NCBI GenBank assembly: GCA_002688185.1 | Contig: NZCE01000045.1 | Coordinates: forward strand, 1-9,859 | Origin: Spirochaetales bacterium | GTDB lineage: Bacteria; Spirochaetota; Spirochaetia; ARS1246 | Direction: 5' to 3' | DNA: 9,859 bases | Shown: in pieces, positions 6,590 through 9,859 of the stretch | Layout: every line of letters begins with the position of its first letter | Numbering within the stretch: the first letter of the stretch is position 1 | The notes under the pieces: generated by a model | The model's database searches: none | The model's input: only the letters and a program-made list of their open reading frames with translations | What the model was told of the DNA's origin: nothing | Program-made: the position numbers and the translations under genes

Positions 6590-9409
6590 TTATTCGTTTA
6601 ACAGCATGATAAACTCAACCCTGCGGTTTTTCCATCGTACCTCTTTATCCAGCACGTCCATAATAGGGGATTTGCCGCCAAACCACTCAATCCTTATGCG
6701 GTTTTGGGCCATTCCAAGCTCTATCAGGGCATCTCTTACGGTCTCAGCCCGCTTTTGGGTCAACGGTATGAGAATTTCCTCCTCCTCTGCCTCCTTGTCA
6801 GGGTCCCCTCGGTGATGGACATTCAAGGCGTGGCCTTCTAGCAATAACTCGTAGCCTGTATATTTCTGGAATATCTCGAATATCTGCTCGATGGACGCAA
6901 GATTCTGCTCGAGATCCTCGGCGCTCCGAGAATCCAATTCGTGTTGATACTCACCAAAAATCACGTTTGGAACGAGGAGATAAAGCTTCTCGTCCCGTCT
7001 CACCACGAGCAGATCCAGGGGAACCTCCGTCTCGAATACCGATCCGTTCCCAACCTCGTCTACCACGTTTACTTTTAGGGTTACTCTATCGGTGATGGGC
7101 ACCCGGGAAACGCGCGTCCCGGAGCCTTCGCGCCACATCAGCTGATCCTCCAAATCACCCGATCCCGCAAAACTTCTCACAACGTTTTTTCCGTTCGTCA
7201 GTACGTCTAGGGCCCATTTCATAACTTCATGGGCGTCGTCGATCTGGAGAGTGATATAGATGTCTCCCTCCATATCGCCGTTGGATTTTATAAATGGATC
7301 AGCCGTTGCCTGCAGATTCACCGCCGGAGGCGTCACATCTACAAAAAAGTCTCCGCTGATTGCCTCAACAACATCGCCCTTTAGGTATTCCACCTGAAGC
7401 ACCGCGTTGTAGATCCCCTCCGATGCCGTTACGTCCGACGCAAACTGCATTCCGCCGTTCCATTCGAGCTGCCGGGGAAGCTCCCCTTTTCCTTCGGCAA
7501 GCTGGGCGACCTTTCCGGCGGCGTCTCTATAACCCATGCCCCACGATACCACCGTGTCGTAAAACGAAGCGTCAATATCAACGAGTACTGTGTCAAATAA
7601 ATCATCACCATTGGGAGAAAAGCCCTTTGGTGCGGAAACACTCAGCGAAACTTCTCGGGTGTCGATTGTGAGAGTTACCGCCGGCAAATCAATTCTATTT
7701 CCACCCCGGTCCACGCACGAGCTCAGCATTTCATAGTCTCCGTCGGGTACCTTGAGCTCCGATCCTGACATGCCCTCCCACTGATACTCCATTTCTCCGG
7801 TTATGTATTCAAAAGTTCTACCAAGACCGCCAAATGTCTTCACGTCCTGTCCAGAGGCATCCTTGAGCAGCAGCAGGCTGCGAACCGGCTCATCGGCCGC
7901 GAACCGTGCGGTAACGGAATCTTTTATTCCGTCTCCGTCCGGAGAGAAATAATTACGGTCTACGGAAAACTCGACCGCGGGTGGAGTCACATCAATTGAT
8001 AGTGTTTCCGTCTCCGGGCTAAACGGGTTCCCCGCCCGATCGGTAAATGTCGCATTGACAAAATACTCACCGTCAGGCAAAAGTGCTCCATCCGCGCCTT
8101 CTCCACGCCAGACGATGAGTGAGGTGGTTTGCTCCGAGCTTGTGGCGAGCACCGTATTGTCGGAGGAATCCGTAATCTCCCCGGTCCACGTGACAATTTC
8201 ATTAGATTTAAAAGAAACTTCGGCTTTGTCCTGAATATTGTCAGCGTTTGGCGAAATTATCGGTGTGACGACCGTTACTGTTATCTCAGGCTTGGTTACA
8301 TCGATCTCAAAAAGGTCGGAAGTTGTTGGGTTATTCCCATGCCGGTAGTTTAATTCGTAAATAGCCCGGAGCAACCCCTCCGGCACCGGATCTCCGTCAT
8401 CATTCATTCCATCAAATGATACCTCAGGCGGGGGATCACCTTCTCCCTCAAAAGTTCGTACTGTGACTCCCTCATCGTCGGCAAAAAAGAGTTTCCAATC
8501 AACGATGCCGTCGCCGACATCCTGTTGGAGAGTAACGCCGAGAGAATCCGCGGCGCCATCATCATTTGGTGAAATAAATTTCCCGTCAAAGCTTATGGAT
8601 ATTGGCGTCTCTACGGTGCTCAACTCGATGCCGTCAAATGAAGACTCAAACGAGTTTCCGGCTCTGTCCGTTGCCGTAATCCGATAGGAGTACACACCGT
8701 CCGGCGCCGACTCATTCTCATCATTTTTGCCGTACCACGTAAACGTTTCTGGTGCGGCGTTTTCCCAATAGTACGTTTTTACTGTAGTGTCCGCCTCATC
8801 GAGAATTACGCCCTCCCAGAGGTCCTCCGAGCTGCCGTCTGATTGGGCAATTGAGACGTCCTCGAGGTTGCCGTCATTATTTGGTGAAAAAATCATAGGT
8901 TCAGGCTGAGTTACGGTGACCTCCGGGGGTGTGTTGTCCACCACAAACTCATCCAGCTTCAAGTCCTCCGATCGTTGTTCTGAACCGGCAACCACCCACA
9001 TGGTTACTATATATATGCCGTCGTTTACTATGTTGCCTTCCTCATCCGTCCCATCCCAGGTTAGGCTCTTCTCCAAAGTAAAAGCCTGCCACCGTCTGAA
9101 AAGACGTAAAAACCACCCAATATCCGGTTCTTCCGTTTCCACAACCTGGCGAATGATGTTTCCGGAAGCATCCGTAAGGCTTATGCCATACTCCGGCACA
9201 TACCCTTCATCGCTTTTTACGTAGACGGTCACCTCAAACTCTATGGTCGCTTCCTCTTGGATATCATCACCGTTGGGCGAAATATACTGGGTGCCGGAAG
9301 TGTAAAGCTCTGTCTGAGGAATTTCCTTATTGCCACCGGCATATACACCGGATAGTGCAGCAAAAAGCACGAGAGTAAGGACAAAAATTGACCTTTTCCA
9401 GCTATTCAT
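6590..9409 (-). CDS. Secreted modular protein: seven FlgD/Ig-like modules plus OmpA-like C-terminus
   Basis: A 939-residue exported protein, probably periplasmic or outer-membrane associated. Residues 1-24 form a signal peptide with charged start, hydrophobic core and a VYA cleavage site; there is no lipobox Cys. About seven modules follow, each opening with an SPN/SPD-type acidic motif at residues 44, 175, 280, 386, 489, 598 and a degenerate KSNGD at 709. Spacing is about 103-131 residues. Modules typically contain W-x-G...PDG-Y or similar and end near DRAGN and VD-x-TPP. These resemble the FlgD-type Ig-like fold used in bacterial surface proteins. The OmpA-like domain is about 805-939, with GHA (859-861), a QKRAETV helix (885-891), NRIRIEWFGGKSP and a final NRRVEF (928-933). 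The peptidoglycan-binding Asp expected after GH(T/A) is Leu862, while the partner Arg (Arg887) remains. An acidic loop (DKEAEEEE) interrupts the usual short link. The role is likely structural or envelope-tethering. The start is ATG, preceded by a G-rich stretch instead of a classic Shine-Dalgarno. Confidence 0.9.
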   Translation of the reverse strand: MNSWKRSIFVLTLVLFAALSGVYAGGNKEIPQTELYTSGTQYISPNGDDIQEEATIEFEVTVYVKSDEGYVPEYGISLTDASGNIIRQVVETEEPDIGWFLRLFRRWQAFTLEKSLTWDGTDEEGNIVNDGIYIVTMWVVAGSEQRSEDLKLDEFVVDNTPPEVTVTQPEPMIFSPNNDGNLEDVSIAQSDGSSEDLWEGVILDEADTTVKTYYWENAAPETFTWYGKNDENESAPDGVYSYRITATDRAGNSFESSFDGIELSTVETPISISFDGKFISPNDDGAADSLGVTLQQDVGDGIVDWKLFFADDEGVTVRTFEGEGDPPPEVSFDGMNDDGDPVPEGLLRAIYELNYRHGNNPTTSDLFEIDVTKPEITVTVVTPIISPNADNIQDKAEVSFKSNEIVTWTGEITDSSDNTVLATSSEQTTSLIVWRGEGADGALLPDGEYFVNATFTDRAGNPFSPETETLSIDVTPPAVEFSVDRNYFSPDGDGIKDSVTARFAADEPVRSLLLLKDASGQDVKTFGGLGRTFEYITGEMEYQWEGMSGSELKVPDGDYEMLSSCVDRGGNRIDLPAVTLTIDTREVSLSVSAPKGFSPNGDDLFDTVLVDIDASFYDTVVSWGMGYRDAAGKVAQLAEGKGELPRQLEWNGGMQFASDVTASEGIYNAVLQVEYLKGDVVEAISGDFFVDVTPPAVNLQATADPFIKSNGDMEGDIYITLQIDDAHEVMKWALDVLTNGKNVVRSFAGSGDLEDQLMWREGSGTRVSRVPITDRVTLKVNVVDEVGNGSVFETEVPLDLLVVRRDEKLYLLVPNVIFGEYQHELDSRSAEDLEQNLASIEQIFEIFQKYTGYELLLEGHALNVHHRGDPDKEAEEEEILIPLTQKRAETVRDALIELGMAQNRIRIEWFGGKSPIMDVLDKEVRWKNRRVEFIMLLNE

Positions 9410-9525
9410 ACAGGCCCCCGGTAATGCTGTTTTCTGTACCTTTAATTATGAGTCCCGAATAGAAGGCGTCGTCTCTCATGTTAGACCAATTAGAGAATTG
9501 TGAGACATCCTGACGGTACTCCATG

Positions 9526-9531
9526 ATTATA
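9526..9531 (-). promoter_or_regulatory. Probable -10 box for the OmpA-like gene
   Basis: A perfect TATAAT on the minus strand lies about 116 bases before the OmpA-like ATG, immediately downstream of a T-rich tract (eight consecutive T on the minus strand, 9536-9543). No good -35 hexamer lies at 16-18 bases (CTGTTA or TGTTAA are the closest). If used, it would give a 5' leader of roughly 110 bases. Confidence 0.4.
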
Positions 9532-9629
9532 CAACAAAAAAAACAAATTAACAGCGTATATTGTTACAGGATATGTACATGCGAATCAACAACGCAGTGC
9601 CCGCAGCGAGGGATCTCTATGGGATGGCG

Positions 9630-9668
9630 GATGGCTGAAGCAAGGAATAAAGAGGTCACGCCGAGAAC
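9630..9668 (+). repeat. Dispersed repeat, copy B
   Basis: GATGGCTGAAGCAA (9630-9643) and the block around GAGGTCACGCC (9649-9668) match the complement of 1510-1578 at 13/14 and 19/20 bases. It runs directly into the copy of the 18-bp inverted-repeat end at 9721, so the two repeat types may be parts of one larger repeat. In one frame it reads WLKQ-GI-KRSRREL, parallel to WLKQ...KRSRQER in copy A, but no start codon precedes it in that frame. Confidence 0.6.
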
Positions 9669-9720
9669 TCGGATTTTTTGAGAAAAGTGGATTTAGTATT
9701 GGAGAATCTGAGATATTCCC

Positions 9721-9741
9721 AGTGCGTCGAAGCTTGCATTT
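9721..9741 (+). repeat. Third copy of the 112-bp element's end sequence
   Basis: AGTGCGTCGAAGCTTGCA is identical to 4661-4678 in the same orientation. The match to the complement of the element's right arm (4750-4770) extends to 21 bases. No exact inverted partner follows; the nearest candidate is GCAAGCTT near 9831, which is only a partial match. It may be a lone or decayed end. Confidence 0.8.
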
Positions 9742-9753
9742 CTTTGGCAGCGC

Positions 9754-9858
9754 CTACATACGCGCGTAGCTGGGCACCCATTCATCACCCTCGCGTAGCG
9801 GCGTCACGAGCTCCCGCAGCCATATCTTTCGCAAGCTTTCGGAAAGCTTCTGCTTGCC
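9754..9858 (-). CDS. Unrecognised short open frame, partial at the right edge
   Basis: A minus-strand frame enters from beyond the right edge and codes for 34 residues before a TAG stop. It includes LSESLRKIWLRELVTPLREG and ends EWVPSYARM. The composition looks protein-like (amphipathic helix, Trp and Leu spacing), but the stretch is too short to identify and lies in palindrome-rich repeat DNA, so it may be translated repeat and not a gene. It is divergent in repeat context from, but on the same strand as, the OmpA-like gene. Confidence 0.25.
   Translation of the reverse strand, partial: GKQKLSESLRKIWLRELVTPLREGDEWVPSYARM
9831..9857. repeat. Nested palindrome at the right edge
   Basis: AAGCTTT (9833-9839) and AAAGCTT (9843-9849) form a perfect 7-bp stem with a CGG loop. 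An alternative pairing joins GCAAGC (9831-9836) with GCTTGC (9852-9857). No T-run follows before the window ends, so terminator function cannot be judged. The AAGCTT core also appears in the 18-bp repeat family nearby. Confidence 0.5.
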
Positions 9859-9859
9859 C

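Larger units (their letters stand above)
9410..9859. other. Gene-poor intergenic region with several repeats
   Basis: This 450-base stretch upstream of the OmpA-like gene has no convincing complete gene. From left to right it holds the probable leader and promoter of that gene (9410-9545), copy B of the dispersed repeat (9630-9668), the third copy of the inverted-repeat end (9721-9741), and a palindrome-rich tail (9750-9859). A 20-codon plus-strand frame with a fair Shine-Dalgarno (9619-9681) sits inside the repeat and is not supported as a gene. Confidence 0.6.

Noticed and set aside
9661..9679. Terminator-like hairpin CCGAGAACTCGG followed by six T on the plus strand
   Set aside because: The stem is only four to five pairs with a tiny loop, no plus-strand gene precedes it, and the hairpin is not kept in the homologous repeat copy at 1510-1528.
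9619..9681. 20-codon plus-strand frame with AGGGA upstream of ATG
   Set aside because: Very short, lies within repeat copy B, and the frame conserved between the two repeat copies is a different one.

Overview
The window looks like a stretch of bacterial chromosome, probably from a spirochaete (Spirochaetota, perhaps near Treponema/Spirochaeta). This is inferred from gene families rather than from any marker gene. The main pointer is a 939-residue secreted protein made of about 100-residue modules that each open with an S-P-N/D-x-D-(G/D/N) motif and end in an OmpA-like domain, an architecture I associate with spirochaetes. An apolipoprotein N-acyltransferase (Lnt) shows that the cell makes triacylated lipoproteins and so has a diderm-type envelope. 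Coding density is ordinary, starts include GTG and TTG, and no rRNA, tRNA, transposase, integrase or CRISPR array was found.

Layout, left to right. (1) 2-1012, plus: the 3' part of alanine dehydrogenase (ald), whose N-terminus lies off the left edge. (2) 1030-1263, minus: a 77-residue heavy-metal-associated (CopZ/MerP-like) protein, convergent with ald. (3) 1264-1583: a divergent intergenic region holding one diverged copy of a dispersed repeat. (4) 1584-3743 and 3743-4600, plus: lnt with an unusually long membrane N-terminus, then a class I SAM-dependent methyltransferase whose start codon overlaps the lnt stop codon. (5) 4601-4860: an intergenic region with a 112-bp element bounded by 19-bp perfect inverted repeats (MITE-like). 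(6) 4861-6548, plus: a compact three-gene unit of Phd/YefM-type antitoxin, YoeB/Txe-type toxin and an MFS transporter, all with overlapping ends. (7) 6590-9409, minus: the large modular OmpA-like protein, convergent with the MFS gene. (8) 9410-9859: about 450 bases without a convincing complete gene. It holds a probable promoter for the OmpA-like gene, a second copy of the dispersed repeat, a third copy of the inverted-repeat end sequence, a hairpin, and a short open frame running off the right edge.

Functional links: lnt and the methyltransferase are translationally coupled. The toxin-antitoxin pair appears coupled to an efflux-type transporter, which is unusual. The modular OmpA-like protein and Lnt are both envelope functions but are not in one operon.

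The most notable items are the small repeat elements. An 18-bp sequence occurs three times: twice as the ends of the 112-bp element and once about 5 kb away, in direct orientation, beyond the toxin-antitoxin/MFS/OmpA block. The toxin keeps the YoeB fold signature but has Met and Leu where YoeB has its catalytic Glu and C-terminal Tyr. I found no clear evidence of a wholly new multi-gene system.
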